Below, piece by piece: positions 50,942 through 59,271 of a stretch of DNA of 64,000 bases. Made by a program: the position numbers and the translations under genes. The DNA lies in NCBI RefSeq assembly GCF_048320135.1, contig NZ_CP182947.1:3782001-3846000 (forward strand), written 5' to 3'. This DNA comes from Ideonella_A sakaiensis_A (lineage in GTDB: Bacteria > Pseudomonadota > Gammaproteobacteria > Burkholderiales > Burkholderiaceae_C). Within the stretch, counting starts at the first letter, position 1, and every line of letters starts with the position of its first letter. The notes under the pieces were generated by a model. The model worked only from the letters and a program-made list of their open reading frames with translations, was not told the DNA's origin and searched no databases.

Positions 50942-52585
50942 ATGATTTCAACCGTATCCGTTCGTCGCCCCCGCGGCTCTTCGCGCAGGGCAGGCCAGGT
51001 GCTCGCGCTGACGATGCTGGCCTCGGTCGCTGCGCTTGCCGCGGCACCCGCGGCGGCGAAGACGCTGGTGTTCTGCTCGGAAGGCAGCCCGGAAAACTTC
51101 TATCCCGGCGTCAACACGACCGGCACCTCGTTCGACGCGAACAGCCAGATCTACAGCCGGCTGGTCGATTTCGAACCGGGCGGCACGAAGATCGTGCCGG
51201 GCCTGGCCGAGCGCTGGACCGTCTCGCCCGACGGCAAGGAATACACCTTCCATCTGCGCAAGGGCGTCAAGTGGCACAGCAACAAGAATTTCAAGCCGAC
51301 GCGTGACCTGAATGCCGACGACATCATCTTCATGATCGAGCGGCAGTGGAAAGAGGACCATCCGTATTTCAAGGTCACCAGCGCCAACCATGCCTATTTC
51401 AATTCGATGGGCATGCACAAGTTGCTGAAGTCGGTCGAGAAGATCGACAACCACACCGTGAAGATGACGCTCGAGAAGCCCGAGGCGCCGTTCGTCTCGA
51501 GCTTCGCGATGGAATTTGCCGGCGTGCAGTCGAAGGAATACGCCGATGCGATGCTGAAGGCCGGCACGCCGGAGAAAATCGACCAGGAGCCGATCGGCAC
51601 CGGCCCGTTCTACCTGGTGCAATACCAGAAGGACGCGATCGTTCGCTACAAGGCGCATCCGACGTTCTGGGGCGGCAAGGCGAAGATCGACGACCTCGTG
51701 TTTGCGATCACGCCCGATTCGTCGGTGCGCTGGGCGAAGCTGCAAAAGGGCGAATGCCATGTGATGCCCTACCCGAACCCGGCCGACCTCGATGCGATGC
51801 GCAAGGATCCGAAGGTCACCGTGCTCGAGCAGCCGGGACTGAACGTCGGCTACCTCGCCTACAACACGACGAAGAAGCCGTTCGACGACGTCAAGGTGCG
51901 CAAGGCGATCAACATGGCGATCGACAAGAAGGCGATCGTCGACGCGGTTTATCTGGGCACCGGCATTCCGGCGAAAAACCCGATCCCGCCGACGCTGTGG
52001 TCGTACAACGATTCGATCAAGGACGACCCCTTCGATCAGGCCGCCGCGAAGAAGATGCTGGCCGAAGCCGGCCATCCGAACGGTTTCGAGATCGACCTGT
52101 GGGCGATGCCGGTGCAGCGTCCGTACAACCCGAATGCGAAGCGGATTGCCGAACTGATGCAGGCCGATCTCGCGAAGATCGGTGTCAAGGCCGAGATCAA
52201 GAGCTTCGAATGGGGCGAGTACCGCAAGCGGATGCAGAACGGCGAGCACCAGACCGGCATGCTCGGCTGGACCGGTGACAACGGTGACCCGGACAACTTC
52301 CTGCACACGCTGCTTGGCTGCGATTCGGCGAAGACGAATGGTTCGAACGTCGCGAAGTGGTGCCACCAGCCGTTCGAGGACCTGGTGCTGAAGGCGAAGA
52401 CGACGACCGACCAGGCCGAACGTGCGAAGCTGTATTCGCAGGCGCAGGTGATCTTCAAGGAACAGGCGCCGTGGTTCACGATCGCCCATGCGGTGCAGCT
52501 GAAGCCGATCCGCAAGGAAGTGGTCGGCTTCAAGCTGAGCCCGTTCGGACGCCACGTCTTCTACGGCACCGACCTCGCGAAATAG
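50942..52585 (+). CDS. dppA: Dipeptide-binding protein DppA
   Basis: A 547-residue periplasmic protein that closely follows enterobacterial DppA: KTLVFCSEGSPENFYPG after the signal peptide, SPDGKEYTFHLRKGVKWH, KEYADAMLKAGTPEKID, MPYPNPADLDAMRK, and LWAMPVQRPYNPNAKRIAE. Ligands in enterobacteria are dipeptides and heme. ATG 50942 follows AGGAG with 8 bases. The signal peptide ends APAAA near residue 42. In contrast to the usual dppABCDF order, the binding-protein gene comes last, 38 bases after dppF, and may have its own promoter. Confidence 0.95.
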   Translation: MISTVSVRRPRGSSRRAGQVLALTMLASVAALAAAPAAAKTLVFCSEGSPENFYPGVNTTGTSFDANSQIYSRLVDFEPGGTKIVPGLAERWTVSPDGKEYTFHLRKGVKWHSNKNFKPTRDLNADDIIFMIERQWKEDHPYFKVTSANHAYFNSMGMHKLLKSVEKIDNHTVKMTLEKPEAPFVSSFAMEFAGVQSKEYADAMLKAGTPEKIDQEPIGTGPFYLVQYQKDAIVRYKAHPTFWGGKAKIDDLVFAITPDSSVRWAKLQKGECHVMPYPNPADLDAMRKDPKVTVLEQPGLNVGYLAYNTTKKPFDDVKVRKAINMAIDKKAIVDAVYLGTGIPAKNPIPPTLWSYNDSIKDDPFDQAAAKKMLAEAGHPNGFEIDLWAMPVQRPYNPNAKRIAELMQADLAKIGVKAEIKSFEWGEYRKRMQNGEHQTGMLGWTGDNGDPDNFLHTLLGCDSAKTNGSNVAKWCHQPFEDLVLKAKTTTDQAERAKLYSQAQVIFKEQAPWFTIAHAVQLKPIRKEVVGFKLSPFGRHVFYGTDLAK

Positions 52586-52636
52586 GCGGTGAATCGTCTG
52601 CCCTCGACCTGCTGAGCAGGGTCGGGCACACTCGGC

Positions 52637-52670
52637 TCGATGGCGGCGCTGCGGGATGCGCCGCCATCGA
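52637..52670. other. Perfect 12-bp hairpin ahead of the ferritin-like gene
   Basis: TCGATGGCGGCG (52637-52648) pairs fully with CGCCGCCATCGA (52659-52670) around a 10-base loop. It lies 30 bases upstream of the ferritin-like start codon. No T run follows on either strand, so it is not a classic terminator; it may mark the dppA 3' end or act in the leader of the next gene. Confidence 0.6.
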
Positions 52671-52700
52671 ACGATGTGTGCAATCAACGAGGAGAAGACG

Positions 52701-52988
52701 ATGTCCAGTGTCGGCTACCACGAACCGCTTGCCGAATTGTCCGATGCGACCCGCGACATGCACCGGGCGATCGTTTCGCTGATGGAGGAGCTCGAAGCGG
52801 TCGACTGGTACAACCAGCGTGCCGATGCCTGCAAGGACGCCGAACTGAAGGCCATCCTCGAGCACAACCGTGACGAGGAGAAGGAGCATGCGGCGATGGT
52901 GCTCGAATGGATCCGCCGCAAGGATCCATGTTTCTCGGAGCAGATGAAGGAATATCTGTTCACCGAGACGCCGATCGCACACGAGTAG
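52701..52988 (+). CDS. Encapsulated-ferritin-type protein (EncFtn family)
   Basis: A 95-residue protein close to the encapsulated ferritin of Rhodospirillum rubrum. Both helices are recognisable: RAIVSLMEELEAVDWYNQR and HNRDEEKEHAAMVLEWIRR. Residues equivalent to the ferroxidase ligands are present (Glu30, Trp36, Glu60, His63). The family forms annular decamers and oxidises Fe(II), with iron stored in an encapsulin shell. Here the chain ends after TETPIAHE: the Gly-Leu-rich C-terminal targeting peptide used to enter encapsulins is missing, and no encapsulin gene adjoins. ATG 52701 follows GAGGAGAAG. Confidence 0.9.
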   Translation: MSSVGYHEPLAELSDATRDMHRAIVSLMEELEAVDWYNQRADACKDAELKAILEHNRDEEKEHAAMVLEWIRRKDPCFSEQMKEYLFTETPIAHE

Positions 52989-53022
52989 CTCGCTCCGCCT
53001 GCGCTGCGACAAGGAGGCCCCG

Positions 53023-53493
53023 ATGGCGAAGACATTGCTGCTGCTGGTCAGCCACGTGCTGGTCGGCGCCGCCGGTTTTGCTGCCGGCATCTATGTGTTG
53101 CCGATCCTGACCGCGCCGGCCTCGCCGGCGCAGGCCGAATTGTCGGCCGCCGCTGCCGGCGCGACATTCAGCGGCGAGTTCCGCCGCGACCTGAAGGACA
53201 GCGATGCATTGCACTGGGGCGAAGGCAAGGTCGCGGTCGGGCCGACCAGCGTGTCGCTGCGCGGCAAGCTGGCGCCGGGGCCGGACTACAAGCTGTATTT
53301 GTCGCCGCAGTTCGTCGAGACCGAGGCCGAATTTCTGCGCCTGAAGCCGAAGATGCTGCGCGTCGGCGACGTGCGCACCTTCGACAATTTCATCGTCAAT
53401 CTGCCGCCATCGGTCGACCTGAATGCCTACGACAGCGTGATCGTCTGGTGCGAATCGTTCGGCGAGTTCATCACCGCGGCGAAATATCGCTGA
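53023..53493 (+). CDS. DM13-domain membrane-anchored protein
   Basis: A 156-residue protein with an N-terminal membrane anchor (about 4-30) and a DM13 domain at about 50-155: FSGEFRRDLKDSDALHWGEGK, YKLYLSPQFVETEAEF, RTFDNFIVNLP, and VIVWCESFGEFITAAKY. DM13 is a beta-sandwich found with cytochrome-like and electron-transfer domains; a redox role for the conserved Cys in WCESF has been proposed for the family. It follows the ferritin-like gene by 34 bases on the same strand, so co-expression is likely. Confidence 0.85.
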   Translation: MAKTLLLLVSHVLVGAAGFAAGIYVLPILTAPASPAQAELSAAAAGATFSGEFRRDLKDSDALHWGEGKVAVGPTSVSLRGKLAPGPDYKLYLSPQFVETEAEFLRLKPKMLRVGDVRTFDNFIVNLPPSVDLNAYDSVIVWCESFGEFITAAKYR

Positions 53494-53505
53494 ACGAAGC
53501 GGCGC

Positions 53506-54294
53506 TCAAGGCTGGAACGGTGGCTGGCGGCGCAGCTTGCGCCACAGCAGCAGCGGCAGGCGCAGCACGAACTCCAGCATCAGCCGCAGGTGCATCCAGG
53601 TCAGCAGCACGTTGTCGCGGCCGTAGCGGAAATGCGAAACGCCGCCTTCTTCGGCGCTGAGGTATTTGACCGGCGCATCGACATTGATCGGCTTGACGCC
53701 GCGCCAGGCCAGCCTGACGACCGCCTCGGTGTCGAAGTCGAAGCGGCGCATCCACGGTTGCCGCTGCATCACCGCGACCAGCTCGGCGATCGGATAGACG
53801 CGGAATCCGTACAGCGAGTCGGCAATGCCGGCGCCGAGTGTCTCGAGGTTGGTCCACCAGTTCGAGACGCGGCGTCCGCGCACCCGCAGCATCGGCGCGC
53901 TGGCATCGAAAACCGGGCGGCCGAGGATCATCGCATCGGGCCGCTCGCGCGAGCGGGCCAGAAACTGCGGGATCAGCGGCGCCGGGTGCTGGCCGTCGGC
54001 ATCCATCGTCAGGGCATCGCTAAAGCCGGCGGCCTGGGCGGCGCGCAGGCCGTGCAGCACCGCCGCACCCTTGCCCTGGTTGTGCGGCAGCAGCAGCACG
54101 CGCAGCCCGCCATCGTCTGCGGCCAGTGCCTGCACCGCAGCCGCCGAGCCGTCGGTGCTGCCGTCGATGACGACCCAGACCGGGTTCCAGTGCGCGCGTG
54201 CGTCGCGCACCGTCTCGAGCAGCTTGGCGCCGGTGTTGTAGCTCGGGATCAGCACCAGCTGGCTGCTGGAAGCCGTCGGCTCGCGCCCGCTCAT
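53506..54294 (-). CDS. Family 2 glycosyltransferase
   Basis: A 262-residue GT-A-fold glycosyltransferase. VLIPSYNTGAKLLETVRD starts the fold, WVVIDGSTDGS and LTMDADGQHPAPL carry the acidic nucleotide-binding motifs, and a hydrophobic C-terminal segment (MLEFVLRLPLLLW) suggests membrane association. GT2 enzymes occur in aryl-polyene and xanthomonadin clusters, where they likely glycosylate or anchor the product. It is the last gene of the second, minus-strand arm and overlaps the acyltransferase by 4 bases. Confidence 0.9.
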   Translation of the reverse strand: MSGREPTASSSQLVLIPSYNTGAKLLETVRDARAHWNPVWVVIDGSTDGSAAAVQALAADDGGLRVLLLPHNQGKGAAVLHGLRAAQAAGFSDALTMDADGQHPAPLIPQFLARSRERPDAMILGRPVFDASAPMLRVRGRRVSNWWTNLETLGAGIADSLYGFRVYPIAELVAVMQRQPWMRRFDFDTEAVVRLAWRGVKPINVDAPVKYLSAEEGGVSHFRYGRDNVLLTWMHLRLMLEFVLRLPLLLWRKLRRQPPFQP

Positions 54295-55091
54295 GCGGAC
54301 CGGGATTCGGCGGCCTGGCCGCCGAGTTCGGCCGCCGGTTGCGTCGCCGACCGCAGTTCGGCGGCGAAATACTGCTCGAGCCGACGCTGCTGCGCATGGG
54401 CGTCGGCGGCCGGCGCAAACCGTGCACCGACGCGCAGCGTGAAGACGATCGGCATCGGCGGCAGCCGCCAGATCGGCCAGCCCTTGCCGAGATAAGGCGA
54501 ATCGGTCTCGATGAAGACGGTCTGGATCGGCGCGTCGGCGAGTTTCGAGATCAGCGTCGCTGCGCTGCCGAAACCGTTGATGGGTGGCCGCGTCGTCCGC
54601 GTGCCTTCCGGAAAGATCACCAGCTGGCCGCCTTCACGCAGATCCTGCACCGCCAGCCGGACCATGCCGCGCGCTGAATCGTTGCGGATATAGCGGGCCA
54701 GCCGGGCGCCGGCGCCGAGAAAGACATTGCGCATCAGCTCGGCCTTCATGATGCAGGCGCTGCGCGGCAGGCGTGCGACCAGGATCAGCGCATCGAGCAT
54801 GCTCGGATGGTTGGCCGCGAAGATCAGACGCGGTTCGTCGCGGAAGGCGTCGAGGGCGCTCGAATCGAGCCGCAGCACGCCGGTCAGGCCGGCGACGGTC
54901 CAGAAGCCGGCATAACAGCGGCTGATCGCCCAGCGACCGATCGCCTTGCCGCGGCTGGCGCCGAGCAGCGGATGCAGCAGCGCCGCGACGAGGTTCCAGG
55001 CCAGCGACATCAGTCCGAGGCCGAGCAGCAGCACCGCCAGCAGCAGGCCGGATATGAGGGTGCGCAGCATGGCAAACGGGTCCGGATTCAT
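54291..55091 (-). CDS. 1-acylglycerol-3-phosphate-type acyltransferase
   Basis: A 266-residue PlsC-like acyltransferase. The HX4D motif is NHPSMLD with His95 and Asp100, and FPEGTRT near 151 matches motif III. A membrane helix lies at about 10-36. ATG 55091 (MNPDPFAML) is chosen because it overlaps the stop of the upstream gene; the longer frame is antisense-like. It probably esterifies the pigment or its lipid carrier. Confidence 0.9.
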   Translation of the reverse strand: MNPDPFAMLRTLISGLLLAVLLLGLGLMSLAWNLVAALLHPLLGASRGKAIGRWAISRCYAGFWTVAGLTGVLRLDSSALDAFRDEPRLIFAANHPSMLDALILVARLPRSACIMKAELMRNVFLGAGARLARYIRNDSARGMVRLAVQDLREGGQLVIFPEGTRTTRPPINGFGSAATLISKLADAPIQTVFIETDSPYLGKGWPIWRLPPMPIVFTLRVGARFAPAADAHAQQRRLEQYFAAELRSATQPAAELGGQAAESRSA

Positions 55092-55924
55092 TCGTCGACG
55101 TCGACCATTGTCGACGAGCGGCCGAACACCCACGCGACCGCGATGCCGACCGCCAGGTGGCTGCGCTCGCGCACCAGCGGGCTGTCGGCGAAGCGGGCGC
55201 CGGACAGGTCGTCGAGACGGGCGAATGCGCCGACCCAGTGGTTGTCGAAACGCCGCGATGCCGCCAATGTCCATTGCGTGCCGCCATAACCGGCGGGCGC
55301 GCGGTAGGCGGGCCGCTGCGCGGTCGCCTGGCTGGCGTCGACATCGTAGAAAAAGCCGTTGAAGCGGCGGTCGGCGAGCAGCACGCCGAGCTGCATGCCG
55401 ATATTCCAGCCGTCGCCGCGGCGCAGGTCGAGGTTCAGGTTCGGCGACGCGATCCAGCCGACTGCACGCGGATTCGACTCGACCGTCAGCGCGGCGCGCA
55501 GCGGCGCGCGCAACTCGAGTTTCCAGCCCGCACCATCGGCCAGCCGCAGGTTCAGGTTAGGACCGAATTCGACCGTCGGCACCAGATCGGGCATGCCTTG
55601 CCGGGCGCGGTTGTCTTCGCTGCGGGTCGGCGCGCTGGCCGCCAGGCTGAGGTCGAAATGAACCCGCTGCGATTCGAACAGCACCGCCCGCGCGCCTTCG
55701 CGGTCGGCCTTGAAGATCTTGCCGCGGTAGACGACATAAGGCACCGGCAGCAGCCAGTTGTGCGACTGGTCGGAGCCGCGGTAGTGCGGCAGCCGCAGCC
55801 CGCCGACGCCGGCGCCGAGTTCCCACAGCGGCTGCTGGCCGGCCGAGGCGCTGCCGGCAGCCAGCAGCACCATTGCCGCGGACACGCCGCGGGCTGACCA
55901 AGCGACTCGTTGTTGAACGCTCAT
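55088..55924 (-). CDS. MipA/OmpV-family outer-membrane protein
   Basis: A 278-residue protein with a signal peptide ending ASAG near residue 28, then a MipA/OmpV-type barrel: LPHYRGSDQSHNWLLPVPYVVY near 43-66, and beta-strand-like repeats such as LRLADGAGWKLELRAPLR. The terminal segment lacks a classical Phe end. Family members are outer-membrane or murein-associated channels of unclear function. Its position inside the pigment arm suggests a final export or anchoring role; no direct evidence. Confidence 0.82.
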   Translation of the reverse strand: MSVQQRVAWSARGVSAAMVLLAAGSASAGQQPLWELGAGVGGLRLPHYRGSDQSHNWLLPVPYVVYRGKIFKADREGARAVLFESQRVHFDLSLAASAPTRSEDNRARQGMPDLVPTVEFGPNLNLRLADGAGWKLELRAPLRAALTVESNPRAVGWIASPNLNLDLRRGDGWNIGMQLGVLLADRRFNGFFYDVDASQATAQRPAYRAPAGYGGTQWTLAASRRFDNHWVGAFARLDDLSGARFADSPLVRERSHLAVGIAVAWVFGRSSTMVDVDE

Positions 55925-57249
55925 GGCAGCTCGGCCGCGGCCTGCTCGCGCAGCCGGCTGTTGCGCTGCCGCCAGCCGCGGAAACTGCGGCGCAGGTGCC
56001 GCAGCGAGATCACGTAGTAGATCGCCTTCAGCACCCACAGCGACGGCTGGATCGGGCTTCTGCCATAAAGGTCGCCGGCGAGCAGCGCAAGCAGCGCCTC
56101 CTTCACGCGCAGCGGATTGGCCGGATACATGAACAGATGGCGGATCGTCGGATTGGTGACGCGGAAGATGAACCACGAAAACTCGTCCGGGCCCTTGCGC
56201 GCCAGCGCTTCGTAGCGTTTGCGTGCAGCCGGTGCACGCGCCGGCTGGTCGAGCCGCGCGTCGATCACGTCGAGCGCATCGAAGGCATTGCGCATCGCGA
56301 GATAGACGCCGGACGAAAACATCGGATCGATGAAGGTGAAGGCGTCGCCGAGCAACAGGTAGCGGTCGCCGCAGGCGTGGTCGGCGCTGTACGAATAGTT
56401 GCCGGTCGCGTGGATCTCGCCGCCGACCAGCGTCGCATCCTTCAGCCGATCGGCCAGTTCCGGGCACATCGCAACCGTATCGGCAAAAAATTCGGGCAGC
56501 GGCTTGCGTCGCGTCTTCAGGTAGGCCGGCCAGCAGACGACGCCAACGCTGGTCGTGCCGTCGGACAGCGGAATGAACCAGAACCAGCCATGCTCGAACC
56601 ACATGATGCTGATATTGCCCTGCTTGCGGCCCTCCAGCCGGCGCGCGCCGGTGTAGTGACCGAACAGCGCCGAACTGGCGTGGCGCGGGTTTTTCTGCTT
56701 GCAGCGCAGCTTGTTCGCAAGCAGCGTATCGCGGCCCGAGGCATCGACGACGAAGGCGGCGCGCCAGCTGCGCCGGCCGCCGTCGACGTCGGCCGTGACG
56801 GTGGCGCCGTCGGCGTCGAAATCGACCTGCCGCGCATGGCAGCCTTCGAACGTCACCGCGCCCTGCGCGGCCGCATGGCGGAACAGCAGTTCGTCGAGTT
56901 CGGAGCGCCGCACCTGCCAGGCGTACGGCTGGCTCTTGTCCCAGGCGTCGGCAAATTCGAGGTGGCTGCGGTGCGCATGGTCCGGCGAGACGAATTCGAT
57001 GCCCCATTTCGGCATGCCGATCCGCTCGACCTGCTCGCGCACGCCGAGTCGATCGAACAATTCGGCATTGCCCGGCAGCAGCGATTCGCCGATGTGGAAA
57101 CGCGGATGGACGGCCTTTTCGAGCAGCACGACGCGGCGATGCTGGCGGGCGAGCAGCGTCGCGATCGTCGAGCCGGCGGGGCCGCCGCCGATCACGACGA
57201 CATCACAGTCGGTGGCCGCCTTCGCGGCCGCATCGGCCGCCGTCGTCAT
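55921..57249 (-). CDS. Flavin-dependent halogenase-like oxidoreductase
   Basis: A 442-residue FAD enzyme. The dinucleotide-binding motif GGGPAGS lies at 21-27. Features shared with flavin-dependent halogenases are GESLLPGN near 54-61, a Lys81 in IGMPKWGIEF aligning with the catalytic Lys, and WFWFIP at 222-227, matching the WxWxIP motif that distinguishes halogenases from related monooxygenases. Xanthomonadins are brominated aryl polyenes and their clusters include such an enzyme, so a halogenated product is likely. It could instead be a hydroxylase that kept the motif. ATGA overlaps the methyltransferase. Confidence 0.85.
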   Translation of the reverse strand: MTTAADAAAKAATDCDVVVIGGGPAGSTIATLLARQHRRVVLLEKAVHPRFHIGESLLPGNAELFDRLGVREQVERIGMPKWGIEFVSPDHAHRSHLEFADAWDKSQPYAWQVRRSELDELLFRHAAAQGAVTFEGCHARQVDFDADGATVTADVDGGRRSWRAAFVVDASGRDTLLANKLRCKQKNPRHASSALFGHYTGARRLEGRKQGNISIMWFEHGWFWFIPLSDGTTSVGVVCWPAYLKTRRKPLPEFFADTVAMCPELADRLKDATLVGGEIHATGNYSYSADHACGDRYLLLGDAFTFIDPMFSSGVYLAMRNAFDALDVIDARLDQPARAPAARKRYEALARKGPDEFSWFIFRVTNPTIRHLFMYPANPLRVKEALLALLAGDLYGRSPIQPSLWVLKAIYYVISLRHLRRSFRGWRQRNSRLREQAAAELP

Positions 57250-58052
57250 TGCGATGCAGCGTCGACGCCGGCCGGCGCGCCCAGCTCAGCCGGTCGGCGG
57301 GCGATGTACTCGGAGAAGATGCCGAGCTGGCGCTGCCGCTGCACATCGACAAAACCGGCCGAACGCAGCGCACCGAGCACCGCTTCGGCGGGGATGCAGG
57401 CCTCGATCGTGTCCCAGTAATAACGCCACAGTTCGGCGGTGTCGCGGCGCCGCGCGACGACGCGGGCGATCAGCGGCACGATGGCGCGCATGTAGCCCTT
57501 CAGCAGCGCGGTGCCGACGGCGCCGTCGGGCTTGCTGATTTCGAGGATCAGCAGCGTTCCGCCCGGCCGCAGCACGCGGAAGAATTCGTCGAATGCGGCG
57601 CCGACCTGACCGATGTGGCGCAACGCATAACCCATCGACAGGAAATCGCAGCTCGTGTCCGGGCGCGGCAAGGCCTCGGCCCGGCCGGCGATCAGCTCGA
57701 TGCCTGGCAGGTCGATCTCGCCCATCATCCCCGGGCTCGGGTCGACGCCGACCAGCCGGCCGCCGCTACCGATCAATTTCAGCGCCTCGCGGGCGACCAG
57801 GCCGGTGCCGATGCCGACGTCGAGCACGTCCATGCCACTGGCCAGACCGGCGCGGCGCAGCGCATCGCGCCGGTACCACGGCCCGCTGCCGAAAGCCAGC
57901 ACGCGCTCGATGCGGTCGTAGTCGGCCGCGGTCGCGTCGAAGATGCGCCGCAGGTAACGCGCATGTTCGGCTTCATCCTGGTAGTAATCCGGCAGTGGCG
58001 GATGCGGCAACAGCGTCTTGGCGCTGGCAGTCGGCGGGGGCGAAGGCGGCAT
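57246..58052 (-). CDS. UbiE-like SAM-dependent methyltransferase
   Basis: A 268-residue class I methyltransferase. Motif I is MDVLDVGIGTGLVARE near 74-89, then VGVDPSPGMM, and RVLRPGGTLLILEISKP near 180. The central DAFDEFF and C-terminal region resemble UbiE/Coq5-type enzymes. ATG 58052 is chosen (MPPSPPPTASAKTLLP); in-frame sequence further up is antisense to the next gene. It is the first gene of the second pigment arm and is divergent from the FAD oxidoreductase, 58 bases away. Confidence 0.87.
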   Translation of the reverse strand: MPPSPPPTASAKTLLPHPPLPDYYQDEAEHARYLRRIFDATAADYDRIERVLAFGSGPWYRRDALRRAGLASGMDVLDVGIGTGLVAREALKLIGSGGRLVGVDPSPGMMGEIDLPGIELIAGRAEALPRPDTSCDFLSMGYALRHIGQVGAAFDEFFRVLRPGGTLLILEISKPDGAVGTALLKGYMRAIVPLIARVVARRRDTAELWRYYWDTIEACIPAEAVLGALRSAGFVDVQRQRQLGIFSEYIARRPAELGAPAGVDAASQ

Positions 58053-58110
58053 CCCTCGATTATCGCCAGATCGACGGTCGCCGACGGCGGGCGGTTTGCA
58101 ACAATCGCGC

Positions 58111-59238
58111 ATGGAGAAAATCGATGCCTGTGTGATCGGGGCCGGTGTGGTCGGCCTCGCGGTCGGACGGATGCTGGCGATGGCCGGGCTGGAAACAATC
58201 GTCGTCGACCGTGCCGATGCAATCGGCACCGCGACCAGCTCGCGCAACAGCGAGGTGATCCACGCCGGCATCTATTACGACGCCGGCTCGCTGAAGGCGC
58301 GGCTGTGTGTCGACGGCAAGGCGATGCTGTACGACTACTGCGAGACCCATGGCGTGCCGTACCGGCGCTGCGGCAAGCTGATCGTCGCCGCCGACGACAG
58401 CCAGAGCGCTGCATTGCAGCGGCTGCAACAGAGGGCGATGGCGAACCGCGTCACCGATCTGCAATGGCTGGAGGCGCCTGCGCTGCGCGAGCTCGAGCCC
58501 GAGCTGCGAGCGACGGCCGGCCTGCTGTCGCCGTCGACCGGCATCATCGACAGCCATGGCTTGATGCTGTCGCTGCAGGGCGGGCTCGAGGTCCACGGCG
58601 GCGCGGTCGCGTTGCGCTCGCCGGTGCTGGCGATGCGCCAGACGTCTGATGGCCATCTGCTGCAGATCGGCGGCGACCACCCGATCGAGCTCTGCGCGCG
58701 GTATGTCGTCAATTCGGCCGGCTTGTGGGCGCCTGCGCTGGCGCGGCGGATCGATGCACTGCAGGCGGCGCCGCCGCCACGGCCGCGGCTCGCAAAGGGC
58801 AATTATTTTTCGCTCGCCAGGCGCTCGCCGTTTTCGCGGCTGATCTACCCGATACCGCAGCCCGGCGGCCTCGGCGTGCACCTGACGCTGGACCTCGCCG
58901 GCCAGGCCCGTTTCGGGCCCGACGTGCAGTGGCTCGATGGCGACGATCCGGACCAGATCGACTACCGCGTCGATCCGGCGCGCGCCGAGCGTTTCTATGC
59001 CGAGATCCGCCGTTACTGGCCGGCGTTGCCCGATGGCGTGCTGCAACCCGATTACAGCGGCGTGCGGCCGAAGCTCAGGTTGGCCGGCGAAACGGACGAC
59101 TCAGTCACCCACGATTTCATCATCGACGGGCCGGCGGTGCATCGGGTGCCCGGGCTGGTCAACCTGTTCGGCATCGAGTCGCCGGGACTGACCGCCTGCC
59201 TGGCGATTGCCGAAGAGGTCAGGCAGCAGCTGCTCTGA
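58111..59238 (+). CDS. FAD-dependent oxidoreductase (L-2-hydroxyglutarate oxidase-like)
   Basis: A 375-residue DAO-fold enzyme: GAGVVGLAVGRMLA near 9-22, DRADAIGTATSSRNSEVIHAG near 32-53, NSAGLWAP near 207, and GIESPGLTACLAIAE near the end. SSRNSEVIHAGIYY matches L-2-hydroxyglutarate oxidase LhgO and related 2-hydroxyacid or glycerol-type oxidases. The exact substrate is unproven. Monocistronic; convergent with the bpt gene. Confidence 0.9.
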   Translation: MEKIDACVIGAGVVGLAVGRMLAMAGLETIVVDRADAIGTATSSRNSEVIHAGIYYDAGSLKARLCVDGKAMLYDYCETHGVPYRRCGKLIVAADDSQSAALQRLQQRAMANRVTDLQWLEAPALRELEPELRATAGLLSPSTGIIDSHGLMLSLQGGLEVHGGAVALRSPVLAMRQTSDGHLLQIGGDHPIELCARYVVNSAGLWAPALARRIDALQAAPPPRPRLAKGNYFSLARRSPFSRLIYPIPQPGGLGVHLTLDLAGQARFGPDVQWLDGDDPDQIDYRVDPARAERFYAEIRRYWPALPDGVLQPDYSGVRPKLRLAGETDDSVTHDFIIDGPAVHRVPGLVNLFGIESPGLTACLAIAEEVRQQLL

Positions 59239-59271
59239 TCGGGGCCGGGAGGAGGGGGCCGGGGCCTGTGT

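Noticed and set aside
57246..58271. Longer 341-residue version of the UbiE-like methyltransferase
   Set aside because: The extra 73 residues overlap the divergent FAD gene and are Ser/Pro/Arg-rich; ATG 58052 gives a normal-length enzyme.
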